Below are positions 44,200 through 56,911 of a DNA stretch of 64,000 nucleotides, piece after piece. The notes below the pieces were generated by a model. It saw only the letters and a program-made list of their open reading frames with translations. It made no database searches and was not told where the DNA came from. This stretch comes from Plumapathes pennacea (lineage: Eukaryota; Cnidaria; Anthozoa; Antipatharia; Myriopathidae): assembly GCA_964036295.1 (NCBI GenBank), contig OZ038472.1, positions 9,322,001-9,386,000 on the forward strand, given 5' to 3'. Every line of letters starts with the position of its first letter. Positions within the stretch are counted from its first letter, which is position 1. The position numbers and the translations under genes were made by a program.

Positions 44200-44560
44200 A
44201 TAATTGTGCTTTTCTTGGCTCACAAAAGTCTTGAATGTATTCTGTAGTTGTGCGTAGAAAGTTGTCTCAAAGAACTTGGAGTTTAGCTTGTCTACAAAAA
44301 CTAAACAACACATTGCTGTGCTCGTTGTCTGAACTAAACCAGACTGCTGTGCAATTAGTGGCCGACTGGTGACATCACAATACAACCATGGTTTGTAAAA
44401 ACAATCAATATAATATCCAAGTGGAACATAGACAAGAATCCCACTTCCCGAAAACCCACTACAGGGCGGAGGATATCTGCGATTATGACCCATCAAATAT
44501 TTCCTCCCGCGCGTGATTAGTGAAATCGTGACACGTGACCGAGTAACGTCCGCTAGCGAA
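44200..44560 (-). repeat. Dispersed repeat shared, inverted, with 59.2-59.6 kb
   Basis: GCAGATATCCTCCGCCCTGT, TTTACAAACCATGGTTGT and ACCAGTCGGCC (read on the minus strand) recur on the plus strand at 59,400-59,580. The segment GACCCATCAAATATTTCCTC...AACGTCCGCT at 44,488-44,555 matches 59,247-59,307 in the same orientation, so the two loci are rearranged relative to each other. Confidence 0.75.
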
Positions 44561-44849
44561 TAACCCCCGCAGTGTGGTGGAAAAAGGGCATGATGACCAC
44601 TGTGTAAGCCTGATTCTCAAAGCTAACTATGGTGGAGGGCTTTACTTACTAATTATGAACTGCGACCTACATATACACGTTGGAATTATATGCTGTCAAA
44701 ACAAACAATTGCAGTTGCATTACTCAGCAAATAGTACGTAAAATTATTACTGCCTTATTCTAAGTATATTCTTATTCTGCGGTATTCTAGCTATTGCTTC
44801 ACTAAATCATACGGAAGTTAAACAACTTTTTTACATTACTGATACTCAC

Positions 44850-44898
44850 CAAAATTTTCTGATCCTCGTGGAATAATGACGTCCGCGTATTTCTTGGT
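44850..44898 (-). CDS. UCK2: Uridine-cytidine kinase, internal 49-nt exon
   Basis: A C/T-rich tract and TTACAG precede ACC, and the exon ends TTTTG|GTGAGT. It encodes TKKYADVIIPRGSENF plus one base, the conserved UCK motif directly downstream of the LP that ends the preceding exon. Phases fit on both sides: phase 0 from 62,582 and phase 1 into 39,810. Its small size means ORF-based annotation would miss it. Confidence 0.92.
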
Positions 44899-44962
44899 CT
44901 GTAAGAGAAAAAAACGTTACTGAACAACAAATGGAAACATCGCACCAGTTATGAAATATGGT

Positions 44963-45180
44963 CAAACCCCGCTATTTTGAACTCGGTCAATTCAAAGTCC
45001 CCGCTATTTTGCCCAGCCCAATCCCCTTGGATTTACCGTCACTTTTTCAGTCATTTACTATTGGCTATTTCGAACTCGGTTACTTCAATTTCTCTGCTAT
45101 TTCGAACTAATCCTTGTTCTCCTTGACCTAAATTCGACCCTGTTATTTCGAACTCTATGTCAACTGTTATGAACAAACAA
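44963..45180. repeat. Possible pogo/Tigger-like remnant
   Basis: Repeated TATTTCGAACTCGGT and CAATTCAAAGTCCCCGCTAT units occur over about 220 bases, resembling ends of pogo-type elements. The right boundary is unclear and there is no ORF. Confidence 0.45.
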
Positions 45181-47300
45181 CAGAACATGTCAAAGCACAG
45201 TTGGAAATATCGAATTTTAACTGAATTCGTACTGATTTATTAGTCAATGACAAAACATTGCTTGGCAACTTGCAGTGTCCCATCTTCTGTATCTTCATAT
45301 CGGCTGGTCACGTGTCACCATGACAATAAAGAATCTAAAGGGGTCCACCAATGAGGAAAATTTGTTAAAAAGCCATGTCAACTTGAAAAAGAGGTGTTAA
45401 AATTAAACGAAGCGTGGCAGCACTATTTGCGACAGCAACTACTCTAACATTAACCTAAAGCACGCGAAGTGTTTGAAGGGCCATATATTGCAAACGAGAT
45501 CTGGTTGCTGTTCTACCGATGTTCCATCTCCTTCCATTGCTGCTTTCCTAGAGAAACAAACAACGACCATCACCTTCAACTACTTCTCCTGTTATCGCCA
45601 GTCTCACCAGTGAATTCGATTACTCAAGATCAGTTTAGAATGCAAACATCTTCTTAAAAACTGAGCTGAGAGAAATACATATACATTGCTCAAAACGCTC
45701 CTTGACAGGAAAAGCAAACGACATCCAATTATATATTTGTCACATTTTTAGGTCGCTGAGCAGAGACATGTTGTTCGCTCAAGAGACACTGAAATGTTTT
45801 TGCTGAATTTATCGTTGCATAACTGCACTTCAAAACCCAACTATAAAGGAGGTATGAATGTTAATGCCGCACGGGATATCGTTATGTGAGAAAGTGAACT
45901 GAGGAATTTGAACGAGGGAGTTCATAATGCACGTGTGGTCTTCAAGACTGGACGGTACCGATCAAAACGGCAAATATTACATCCCTTCGATGAGCGGCCC
46001 GGTGAACTAAAAGCAAGTCCGCGAATATGTGTTGGTCAGGCAGTTTCGTCAGCTGTCTTGCTGCTTGAGAAGAAGACGATTTGCTTTGCTGAATAGATTC
46101 CTCCAGTGCAATTTGTCGCCTACACACTGGCAGAGCCAAAAAGAACTTGAATCTGAATGATTTCTTTATTACGTTCGACGAAGGAGAACGCATTCTAATT
46201 GCATCATTTCCGGTCTGGATGCCATGCGATTTCAGGGTTTGGGTGCCGTCTTGGTACGGGCTGCAGATTGCCTCAGGGGTGAAAGCTCGAATTCGATGTG
46301 CGTTTTCAACTGTGTCACGGATCTTTTCGTGTTTTTGCCAAGGTAAAGTGAAACTGTGTTGATTTTTTCGAACTATCGATAGGAACTATGAGCGAAGCTG
46401 TTTATCGGAATATCAGAAAGCTGTTTAGTGCTGTGTTTGCCAAGAAACATACGTTGCAGTTCTCCCCGAGCTGTGATGTGTCAACTCAGCTCTTTTCCAC
46501 AGGAGATACAACTTATCTCTGCATTCAGAGTTTGCCACCGTATTCCCTTTGGCGATTAGACACGAGTGTGGATCATTTCGTTTTGCTGAGCCATAAAGCT
46601 CAACAATACGAGTTTCTGACCATGTCTATAGTAGGTGGTCAGAGTAGAATGGCACATAAACATTGTCATATTCATTGTCATATGTTTTCCAGTGTTCTAA
46701 GTTTTTAGTTTACAGACCTTGAATTGTTATTCAAAAGACTGTTCAACATTACTTGATAGCATTGCAGTGCAACATTCACATGACTTTGCCAACAACTTTC
46801 GTCTTCTCGTTGCCATGATTAAAATCATGGCCACGTCAGTGGAGTCTAACAGTAGCTATAAAACAAATGAGCAATCCAAGTAGAATGCAACATAAACATT
46901 TGTTATTATATTGCTAACATTTTAGCAACTTGATGTACTCTTCTCCAACGTTCTCTTTTGGTAGTTTACAGACCACAAATTCTTATCCAAAGAATCATTT
47001 TAGTATTGTTAGTGCAGCTTTACATGATGACTTTAGTGTTTTCGTTGCAGTTGAAAATCGTTGTACTTATTAACATTGTACAAGTTATTGCAATTGAACT
47101 GAATACAACACCTGTTGTATTCAGTTCTTGAGTATTTGCATGTGGCAGTGATTTGGCCCACTTGCAGGCGGTACATGGTAGAGGCTGTTCCGCTATCTTG
47201 TACGTGTACAAGATACGTCTGCACCCATTGCAAACAACAGACCTATCTTGCATGCGTCTAAAATGGCAGCCGCATCACCAATCCAACTGTTTTGCAATAC
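45181..47300. other. UCK2 intron, no gene recognised
   Basis: Frames at 45,908-46,096 and 46,388-46,708 are open but carry no recognisable domain or splice support. Nothing else is evident. Confidence 0.35.
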
Positions 47301-47317
47301 AAATACCCTTCACCGTT

Positions 47318-47440
<123 letters not shown>

Positions 47441-47603
47441 GTTGTCATGTAAAATATAGAAATAGACAAATATGTCACACGTGACCACATATACCTGCCA
47501 TGTGACCTTAGCTAATTTATGTGTTACATATAGTACTCGCATATCCTTCAACAGGAATCTCTTGGCTTGGGATTTCGAATGAACAACTCAAGAGATACCT
47601 AAG

Positions 47604-49370
47604 CCAATTTCAAACGACTTGCAGTGGCGAATGGTTTGGCTGAAGATTTTCCTCAACAAAAGTGACAACAAGGTAGCGACTGATTTGTGGCTTAGTCCAT
47701 GAACGGTTACCAGAACATACTCCTTATTCCTTCGAACGGGCGACATACAACCAAAGACTTTGGGTAGACCAACCGGTACGACGCTATTTGAGCATGAGGA
47801 ATATTTAATCATCAATATGATTCAGCAGAGGCCGGGAACTCAACTGTTTGAGTTGGCACATGCAATTGAAAGCAGAGCTGTCGAGAATTTTGCCGTTTCA
47901 ATTTTGTGCTCAGCCGTACACCGCTTGGGTTTCACTCAAAAGAAGGTATGTGTACTTACTATAGCCACATGTTGAATTCAAGACATTAGCAATGTATTCC
48001 AGCAGTTTACAGTAACCTGAATGAAATCAGTTTGAATTTTTTGTCTGTTGTTTCCAAATTCATAAAATTGCCGCTCAAAGGAACGACATGCTGAGGGCAT
48101 GTTTTATGACGGAAATGTTGATGTTTTCCCCCGAACAACTTGTTTTCGTTGATGAAACAGGATTTGTGAGTTATGGTGGATAGCTATGTAACAATATTAA
48201 AATTGACTGTGATGTGTTTGGCCATGGTTTATGTTTGTCGTTGCTCATTGTTGTTTGCTTTCCAAGAAAATTATCTCGTCCCCGTACTGAACCAGTTTAA
48301 TGGATTTAATCATTGTCGTTGTCTTTGGTAATAGGAGTTCATTTTTTATCTAGGTACCGTGGTTTCAGCTATGCATTGCAGCAACGGTTTGACCATTTCA
48401 ACAATTTCAAATTATCAATACAGGACGCCTAAAATACCATCTTTCAACATTCCTACCAGATAACCATGCTGTGCATCATGTCAGGTTGCAAACATGATCT
48501 ACGGTGGTCGAGCACTATTAAGATTAACAAATTGACGTCAGTTTTTTATGTGTCTGTCATCTTATTGATCATGAAACACGTCATAACATTGTCAAAAAGT
48601 TGCGGATCCACTCGGCGAAGTGCCTCGTGGATCCACAACTTTTTTATGACGCGTTTCATGATCAATAAGAGAACAGACACAAAAAACTGACATCAATTTG
48701 TTTTTTACAATAACAAAACTCAAGCAATGACGCAGGGAAAACACGCAAGAAAACTGGATTTTGTTTGATTTGAACAAAATGTTGTCAACAACTTTTCCCG
48801 CATTCTAATTGGTGGAGGTTAAAATTCAAGACATTTCATTGGCCACAAAGTGACAGTTTGACGTGAGCATTTCGCACGTGCAAAATAAAATTTTGTCAAA
48901 GAAGTTGGAAAGAAATGAAACTAGATGCTTTTCTGCTGCGGTTTTCTCTACAATTTCAAGACAAAGCTCAAGGAAATTCGCCTCTGAACACTTCTGGTTC
49001 TCTACTTCAAATGTCGAATGTCGCTTTTGCAAGAATCGAGGTAAAATTAAAGCTGAATTCACCTTCTTCGTCCAAATCACTGTCGTCAGCACTCGATTTT
49101 GTCTGTCCTCTTATTGCTAATAAAAATTAGCCAATCACATAGCGAGAAACTGACGTGTTATTGTAAAATACCTTCTGCCATATAGCCCAGACCTCAACCC
49201 CATCGAGAAGTCTTACGCGACTGTGAAGCACTTTCTCAGGCAGAATGACTCCGTCTACCATGTGACTATCCACAAAAAAGCTTTGATAATGGAAGCGTTT
49301 GGGCAGATCACGAAGGAATTTTGTCAACGCTACTATGGTGATTGTGGTTATCTCTGACTGAAACCATTAA
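47604..49370 (+). pseudogene. IS630/Tc1-mariner-type transposase, split by a MITE
   Basis: From 47,604 a frame encodes an HTH domain (NDLQWRMVWLKIF, NKVATDLWLS) with one TGA at 47,700-47,702, then RTGDIQPKTLGRPTGTT and ELAHAIESRA...HRLGFTQKK to about 47,945. Downstream blocks are NDMLRACFMTEMLMFSPEQL with the first Asp in FVDETGF (about 48,080-48,167), a probable second Asp in PDNHAVHHV (about 48,452-48,480), and the Glu in LPYSPDLNPIEKSYATVKHF (about 49,174-49,235). The gap between the second and third blocks is a MITE. GT sites after QKK and ETGF could be donors, so introns are possible. The copy is inactive. Confidence 0.8.
48515..49172. mobile_element. MITE inserted in the IS630-type transposase
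   Basis: The left end TTAACAAATTGACGTCAGTT and the inverse of the right end (TTACAATAACACGTCAGTTT) are similar. Within it, 48,530-48,710 is a strong inverted repeat: ATTGATCATGAAAC and GGATCCAC arms meet at CTCGGCGAAGTGCCTCG. The remaining 450 bases show no recognisable coding. Confidence 0.7.
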
Positions 49371-50434
49371 GTCTGATTTTCCTGACCAGCACAAGCACAG
49401 GGACAAGCATGCACGCAAGTTCTTATTTAACAATATTGAAAACAGTCTCTAAGCAAGCGCAAGCAAAGACTCAAATGCATTCACAAGGGTGACAATGTTA
49501 CCTTTTCCTTGTGATCGTGCTTCAGTGCTTGTGTCATTCGTCTTCACGGTTGCACATATATCGTGCTTGTAGTTATCCTTGTGCTTGTGCGTACCGCTCA
49601 TGAAACCTGGCTTCGTACTAATGGCAGACAGGCCACCCTTAAAGTGCGGTAATACGGGCAATATTTTCTTGCAACTTGCCGTCCAACAATGTTGCGCTAC
49701 AAGTTGCACCCTTAATGTTGTATGTATTACGACCATTTTACAAGTAGCAGCAACAATGTTGCACAAAGTAGAACCCACGATTTTGTTCCGCCTATGGCCC
49801 CAAAACTGCTGGTCCGGGCCAAAAACTTGCCCCTCTGGACCTACTGGGTCCACACCGTTTACATGAGGAAATTAATAGTCGGTCCGTAATCAATTTTTCA
49901 CGGGTCCATACCCAATTTTCCTGTCGTGTCAATGGCCTTTTAGACACCGAAGTTGATTCAGCATACCTAGTATGCAAGTCATTAGAGTCAGAAGGCGACT
50001 GTGAGTATGAACACACGTTTTAACAGACGATAGCAGCATTAGTTCAGCTACTGATACTCTCGGCATTTCACCGACACAGCTTACTCTCCTCCCCAGTGAC
50101 TCCGACGTGCCAACTATCTGTGCTTTTCTCAGTAATAAACCAACACATCAAAGACAGCAACTTGTCTCACGGGACAGGGTGACTCATGGGGCAAGGACAC
50201 CTTGTAACTGAACGACGCGCATTAGATCTATTAGACATGCACACATAGTTGGAGTGTTTGAGATTACTTGAAAAGGAGAGTGACTCAGGTCTCTGAAGAC
50301 AGTCATCTTTTATCCAATATTTAACTGATTGGTATGCATTCCTTGGTTAATGTCCAAAAAGCAATTACCAGCCTGCTACCGGGGTAGCACATTCCAAAAG
50401 TCACGAAGGATTTGCTTGTTCCGGTACTGTTCCT
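49371..50434. other. UCK2 intron, repeats only
   Basis: CAAGCACAAGCA/TGCTTGTG motifs occur in both orientations (49,388-49,590), and CAATGTTGC/GCAACATTG inverted copies occur around 49,680-49,765. No coding sequence is supported. Confidence 0.4.
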
Positions 50435-50800
50435 TTAAATATAAAGGCAAACGTCAAATGCAAGATTCACAGTTTCAGCATTAAGAGCTGTTCCAAACAA
50501 TGTGAACCTAATATACTCGCGCTTCGCTTTCGTCGAAGGTTTACTTTGTATTGGAGCCTCATGTGGATCAATCCAGACATCATGGCCTCCAAGAAGGGCG
50601 TTGTAAGCAGACTCCAGTTCCGAACTGTTGTTTATAGAAAACTTCTTATTCCGTTCTAGAGCACATCCAACAGTAAACCCTGGCTGGGCGATTGCGGCCA
50701 GGTCGGGGAATGCAACGAGAAGCACTGCATGAAATTCTTCAAGAGCTTCAACCACTGAAAAATTGGGTGTGCGGCGGATTTTGAAGCTGCTCTTCTTCAC
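50435..50800 (-). CDS. Unidentified ORF, about 120 codons
   Basis: The frame reads SFKIRRTPNFSVVEALEEFH, AVLLVAFPDLAAIAQPGFTV and ELESAYNALLGGHDVWIDPH and has a globular, mixed composition. It extends about ten codons 5' of 50,800 before a TAG. No domain was recognised and no splice sites are convincing. It could be an exon of a nested gene or part of a transposon. Confidence 0.35.
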   Translation of the reverse strand: MKKSSFKIRRTPNFSVVEALEEFHAVLLVAFPDLAAIAQPGFTVGCALERNKKFSINNSSELESAYNALLGGHDVWIDPHEAPIQSKPSTKAKREYIRFTLFGTALNAETVNLAFDVCLYI

Positions 50801-53142
50801 TGCATACGTGTACTCAAACGAGGACCTCTACCACATAACCAATGCCAGCCGACTTGACGTATTCATGTGCAAGCAAACTTCATTTTTTGTTCCATTTTGC
50901 GCGCAGTGAGAACGTTTGCCCTGCTCTGTTTGTTGTATAATAAACAATTTATTACACAAAAAGTCGTGCAATACGGCTGTATTTTTACTTGTCAGTTCTA
51001 TTTTTTCTTGCCTGAAGCACGCTCAAGAAAATAAAACCGACTTGTAAAAGTACTCCGCCACATTGCACTCCTTCCCGTGCAATAACATCTTTGTACTGCA
51101 TCGAGCACGTGCACTACTATCACTGGAATTACTTGACTTGAAAACTTCGACACCATTTCAAATTCGCCCTGCGCGTGGTTTTGTAATGTTAACAAGGTTA
51201 CGTGACAAGTATATGTGGTCACATGTATATATATATGAAAAGAACAATGATGTAACCAGGCATCTGTAGGTAGTAGGGGTTCGTCGTGGATGAGACAACA
51301 CAGGTTGCTTGTTCCGATTAACCAGACGCGTTTTGGCCCACTTTATTCTGGCCTTCCTCAGCGGTTAATGAATGTTACAAGCCAGTCACTCGTTTATATG
51401 TTGCTCTAAATTGATTGATGACGTGTATAATTGTTCAATGCTTAACAAGCTAATTAAGATCTTGAAGGCTCTAGATGTCCTTATAAAACGAAAAAATGTT
51501 TGTACAATTTTATGGTTGCTAGTCTAAACTCTGAAGGCTTATGCGCACTTTAACGTATAGCTGTGACTTTGCGACGACATCTGCAACCACAAAGAATGAC
51601 CAACCAAGATGCTCGCAGCAAAGTTGCAGCGTCTGCGCCAAATAACAAACTTTTGACTCAAAAAAATATGCGATGGCTCTCGAATCCAATATTATAGTCA
51701 AGTTTGAAGAAGTAGAAATGAGCGCTACTGCTCACATGACTTGGCAGGCACAAGTGCTCTTGGCATTATTGTCCAGATCCAGTCTCATAGTTTCTATTAC
51801 TGAAGTCAGACTCATCATTGAGGGCCCACTGGTCCTGCTGCTTGTAGCATTGTGTCTGCAGGATCCATGCATTTTGCTCGTCGGTTATAACGGAAAGTGT
51901 TGAAACACAAGAAAACAATTACTCTAGCAATGAGTAAGCACAACTCAGTCTGTGATTGAACTTGTTTCTAAGGCCTTGGTTGATAGCAAAAGATCCGCGA
52001 ACGGATGAAGAAGCTTGTGAAAGATCTTGAAACAAAGAAGACAGAAATCCAACTCGCAGATAAAGACATCTACGACTACAGGCAGCTGTCGACAATGGCT
52101 CAGACGGTGAGAATGACTAGAGATTGAACTTGCTTCATTCAGACTTTGTGGTCCCGAGCTTTGCATCGAAATATCGGCCGCTTCCATTTTCCGAAACAAG
52201 GATTCTGGCAATCCATCTGCTCGATTTTAAGTGCCATCCACATCTGCTTTTAGACTAGGTGTGTCGACAAAACCTGATTTGAGTGAAACGGCATGACCGA
52301 CTGAAATATATAGGGCTAGCCCTACCACTTTACCAGCGACCTGCAATTTGCACTTCAAGAAATTATTTTGCAGAGTATTGCATAAAGCCAAACACCCATC
52401 GAGTAATGCAAACACCTTTCCCTCATTTCGTCTTCTCACTGCCTGCAACTTCCACATTTCCATGCACGCAAGCACTGCCTTTGTGACGATTAAAGTTGTA
52501 GATGGCATGACAAAGTCGTCAACATATCCAGACGGAGGTACCATTTGCTTCATCCTACATCTGCGGTCCGTCTCCATGAGTGTCGGGGCTGGCGTAAAAC
52601 GAATTGTGTGCAACTCTTATTGGAAGTGGCAGACGATTCTTTGCCCTGCTAAATCGATCCCTAACCCTACCCTGGCCAAGTCATAAACAACCTCGTTGAT
52701 CTGGCCTTCGAAAAAGTAAAGAGTAATCTTCCACCTCCTCTGCTCGATCTTGCTCCACAACTGTGTGTAGTTGAATGTCTCGACGGCAAATATCCTCCTC
52801 TCGCCCGCAGTGCTGCCTTCTCTTGCGCTGACCCAACTGCCTCTTCCTCCAGCTCATCTTTTGCCAGTTCTGACGAGTCCATGGCGTAAATAGGCCTTAA
52901 TCACCAAGTGGCCTATGTTGCGGCGAATAATGCAGTTGTATACCTGTGTCAGGAGGTCTGGACCGCAGATGGAATCGATGCAACCCATTCGCCAATGTTG
53001 TACCCTTGTTTCTTCAGATGGTTTACGAACCAATAACATTCTATATACCTTCATCTGTATATCTAAACACGATCAGCATAGATGAATTTAGCTACTTAAA
53101 ATGAGTTTCACATAGATATTTTGGTTGTGGGCGGTCCCACAG
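50801..53142. other. UCK2 intron; weak coding-like frame at 52,665-52,889
   Basis: A plus-strand frame at 52,665-52,889 reads NNLVDLAFEKVKSNLPPPLL then a Ser-rich tail ending ESMA and TAA; the overlapping minus-strand frames are also open, so the case is weak. At 51,330-51,370 the sequence CCTTCCTCAGCGGTTAATGA resembles a motif seen near the ends of Penelope-like or related retroelements. No other feature is supported. Confidence 0.25.
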
Positions 53143-53957
53143 TATACAAAACAAGACTGGTTTTGCCAGAGAGCTCGTTGGGTGGGGTCGAGACCAGAAG
53201 AAACTAAAATGGAAAGTAGGGACAAGAGCGAAACTCCCAAAAGAGACTTTCAGTTTCTCACCAGAAAAATATCACACAATCACAATATAGATAACTTGAC
53301 TTTTCACACCTTGCTCAAATGAAACCTATTGGTACAAATTGTCATTACAACACTCATAAACTTGCTTCTTAAAGGATGAGTGACTGCATTTTGAGCTTTG
53401 GAGTGAAAAGTTAGCCAGCAAGAAAAGAGTAATGCGTGACTTATCTTTTCATGCATAGTCGATTTTGACAGTTTGACTTTGAAGACTTCAGAGGCCACGA
53501 TCAGCTAGCCTTCCCTTCAATACTTATGTTTTTTTTACTGAATGTGTTTCTTCTATGAGTATTCGTGCTCTGTAACAAATATAAATTGAAAGCGATGAAT
53601 GTAACATGAGACTTGTTTACAATATTATTGCGGTTTTGTTCACAGCGTGTTCAGTCATTTGTGACTAACAAACTCAATGTTCAGGACTATTTCGGTGTAT
53701 TTGCTCGCAGCTGCAGCGAGCTTAAAAATGGAGTTTGTTTTCATTTTTGACTCACGGATATGCATAGCATATCAATCAACTAGGTTGACTAGATCTCAAG
53801 TTATTTGTGCAGTCACCTCACATCATCACATATCACGTGGCAATGTGAACCAATCACCGTGTGCTGATTTGTAACCCAGAAAAAAATAAAAATATGACGA
53901 AGAAAAAGACACGGTCTGCAATCCTAAGCTCGTCGGGACATTGCCCCAATGAGCAAT
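53143..53957 (+). repeat. R-family repeat, short copy C
   Basis: The 5' motif is GAGCTCGTTGGGTGGGG and the 3' hairpin is GCTCGTCGGG...CCCCAATGAGC, so both ends differ from copy A in matching ways. The middle (about 300 bases of the copy A sequence) is deleted. ATGTGAACCAATCACCGTGT precedes the terminal hairpin as in other copies. Confidence 0.85.
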
Positions 53958-54544
53958 AAACAACTCTTGGGAGGGGCGTGGAGTCTGGTTCCCTACGTTA
54001 GACGAATGTTAACCACTGGGAGACATCCTGGGGCGTAACAAAGAGGTCTTTTCGACCTCCCTGCAGCTAAAAAAAAGAGAAGTTGGTAATTCCCAAAACT
54101 GGTTGCGGTTACTTATGAGAGCTATTTAGAGTTCAAGTGATGATTCAAACAGGGTTTGGCAGTGGTGGTTATTACTAGAGCTTCCGAGAGCGATTGCAAA
54201 GAAAGCTTCAACATGCCTGTTTTAGTTAAAACACGATTCAAAACCAACTTGCAAAATTCAAAATCTCTAATTTCTGGTAAATTTTCCCAACATAAACCAT
54301 AAACCATAAACCTAAAATCTTGCTATTGCCTGGTAAAAATTGAACTAGTCAAGGGGTTTTCTACTGGAAAGTCTTGTGTATGATGACCTGTGGTAAAAAC
54401 AGAGAAATCAGTATCACTTTTTACTGCTCAAAGCAACACAGTGGTACTATTTTCTAAATTTCTCCTGCATTTACCATTCTGCATCCACTCACAATAATTG
54501 CCACTTCAGGCCTAGTATTTTTTAACAAAGGAGCCATAACCAGT

Positions 54545-54750
54545 CAGTGATTACTGCGTCCACTCTGAATCTGAATCCGATCATGGTAATTACCACATCC
54601 AAGTCTTAAGTCTAAAACTGGTCATGGTAATTACCACGTCCACTATGGATCTGAATCCGGTCATGCTAATTACCATGTCCAAGCCTTTAGTCTAAAACTG
54701 GTCATGGTAATTACCACGTCCACCATGAATCTAAATCTGGTCATTCCTCC
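54545..54750 (-). repeat. Left satellite array with TAATTA palindromes
   Basis: Four to five units alternate 'GTCCAAG..TCTAAAACTGGT' with 'GTCCACTATGGATCTGAATC', each containing CATGGTAATTACCA. It is the inverse of the array at 58.2-58.65 kb. Confidence 0.9.
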
Positions 54751-55928
54751 TTGAGGCTGATACGAAGCAATACTGTGGCTTGGGAAATGTCAGCTTTATT
54801 TTGACATTTCAATCAGGTTCATTACAGTTCACAAATGCTGAAATACAGCAGATGCACCAAACAATACCAACTACAGGATAAGGCCTGGTTCAAACGTTGA
54901 ACTTCTGGCGTGCCGAGTCATTTCCTGACAAAATCGCAGCAGAGGTTTCAAACGTCGAACTTTTTCAATTGAACCAAATTGCTAAACTGCAATATGGTCA
55001 GCGGCTGTTGTTCAAAGTTTGGGGAAATTCAACAAATTTAAACGACGCCATTGTGGAATCAAACATCGAACTTTTGTCACACTAATACAAATATTAAGAG
55101 GAACTTTTGTCGTGCGTTTATATGCAAAAGATATTATAGCCGAGTCAGTTTTTGCACATGACGGATCCAAGAGCTCCCTTTATTTTTCTTGCCCTCTTTT
55201 CTTCTAATTTCGGTCAAACAGATATTCACGAAAAAGTGTATTATAATATTTGAGAAAACAATTATCGAAGGCCCCGTAGGAATATTCTTCGTTTGCAACA
55301 ATCCAGTTTTCATAGCTCCCGACTCATGCCCGGTATGATGTTTCATACGGAATAATATTTTCAATGAGTGATTTGCTTTTGCCTTGAGTGATCGTTTTTG
55401 CCAGGAGCATTTTGAACTTGCTTTCCGATGCACGTGACAGTACTTGTGTGACGCTTGCTATACAACCTGGCAACCTTGTTGAGTGAATTTTCAAGCTGAC
55501 ATGTTTTGTGGAGGAACTGTGTTGTCATTTTGTAATGGGATTGACTGGGGAATACCCGACATCTTAAGTAGCTGTAAGACAGCGTAATAGCCTTATCTCA
55601 TCTTCCCAGCGTGTGCATCATGTTCAAGTAGCTGTAATTGAAAGCTTTTAGACTTATCTCTGCAGCATATTAAAACATGACACTTCCCATGATGAAATTA
55701 CTTCGTATGAAAAAGCCATCTCAGACATTACGCATCCTACATGTACAAGTCTGATCACTAATATGTTCAAGACTGCTATGCATTAAGCTTTAACGCAAAA
55801 TTCTGGGTTGATACAAAATTAATCTCTATCGGAAGCTGCAGACGTTTGAATACCGTGACAACAAAGGCGTGCATCACGCTTGTGGAGCGAACATTATGGC
55901 TCGGATAGTCGGGTATCAACCTTGAGCT

Positions 55929-56276
55929 TTAGAAGACTTCGAGGTATTCAGTGACAAATATTCTCGATGTAATCGCCTGCCGGTCTTTCCTGCTTTTGTT
56001 AAAGTGGCGTGAGTGAAAGCTAAGTAGCTGATGATTCGGGATTCCCCATTCTATGATATTATGCTCGTGACATTTCATTGACAGATCTTGTATCTTAATC
56101 TCGCGTGATATTTGCCTCAAACCTATTAGTTTTTCAGTATCCTCAGACAATAAACAAAGAACCTTTACTGCACGCAAAACGAAGTTAAATGCCGACTGTT
56201 CGTATACGCCGCGCGTTACACAAAGCCGCAGAGTTTCCGACAAAGGGAGACGCTCTGCCCACAGGGAAAAGTTCAA
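55929..56276 (-). CDS. R-element ORF, unidentified (copy 2)
   Basis: This 115-codon frame is the counterpart of 17,073-17,477, starting MNFSLWAERLPLSETLRLCV and containing RQISREIKIQDLSMKCHEHN. It lies immediately downstream of the protease-like ORF on the minus strand, perhaps as the continuation of one longer protein after decay. No known domain. Confidence 0.4.
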   Translation of the reverse strand: MNFSLWAERLPLSETLRLCVTRGVYEQSAFNFVLRAVKVLCLLSEDTEKLIGLRQISREIKIQDLSMKCHEHNIIEWGIPNHQLLSFHSRHFNKSRKDRQAITSRIFVTEYLEVF

Positions 56277-56464
56277 TTTTTATCAAGTTTCGACACGTCT
56301 TCTGCTACTTATTCGATGTTCTTTCACACAAATATTGCTCAGAACAGATACATTGGTTGAAGCGGTATCTATAATCGAGCATTTGCAAAACACAACCCTT
56401 CGTACTTTAGTACTTCGTACTTAAGTCTTCCGATGCTTAAAAACAATGCAAGCCAAAATTGCTC

Positions 56465-56908
56465 TTAAAGTATGGCTTCCGTGCATCCAGAAAGCCAACC
56501 GATGTTCAGTTCAGATGGGATACAGCAGTAAGCAAAGCCTTCAATAGGAATGCAAGTTCCGAACAAATTACCCACGTAACTTTCACTGTATTGCAGCTCA
56601 TACTGAGTTTCATATATTGTAACTGTTCCAGGTAGATCTGTCAATAACAAAAAGTAGTCATCCGATGATTGCAAAAGAGTGGAATAGAGATTGTTCCCAG
56701 CATTCATAATTTCAACTAAATCCTCCGATAAACAAATAAAATTTGTGTGGTTAAATATAAGAGCTGCTAGAGACATAGTTGCACATTGTCGCCCAGCATT
56801 ATCTCCAAATATTGCAGCATTACCTTGACTGTACGGTGCAATGATCGTTTTGTTTGGATCAACAACTGAAGGACTGGAATTTTTTTCTAGCGAAGCGAGA
56901 TCTACCAA
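56465..56908 (-). CDS. Viral-type cysteine protease-like domain (peptidase C76/OTU-like?)
   Basis: The 147-codon frame contains APYSQGNAAIFGDNAGRQCA, then TMSLAALIFNHTNFICLSED and a later TDLPGTVTIYETQYELQYSE. A Cys in a GRQC-x-MSL-x-AL setting with the following helix is the pattern of the active-site segment in herpesvirus-type deubiquitinases (peptidase C76) and related transposon-borne domains. The catalytic His/Asp region would lie further on and is not clearly present. Upstream, 56,912-57,130 encodes a hydrophobic N-terminal segment. In copy 1 about 335 bases of this ORF are deleted. The assignment is by motif memory only. Confidence 0.5.
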   Translation of the reverse strand: MVDLASLEKNSSPSVVDPNKTIIAPYSQGNAAIFGDNAGRQCATMSLAALIFNHTNFICLSEDLVEIMNAGNNLYSTLLQSSDDYFLLLTDLPGTVTIYETQYELQYSESYVGNLFGTCIPIEGFAYCCIPSELNIGWLSGCTEAIL

Positions 56909-56911
56909 CGG

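Noticed and set aside
51300..51480. Penelope-like element end
   Set aside because: Only a short motif resembling sequences near such elements is present, with no RT or GIY-YIG coding.
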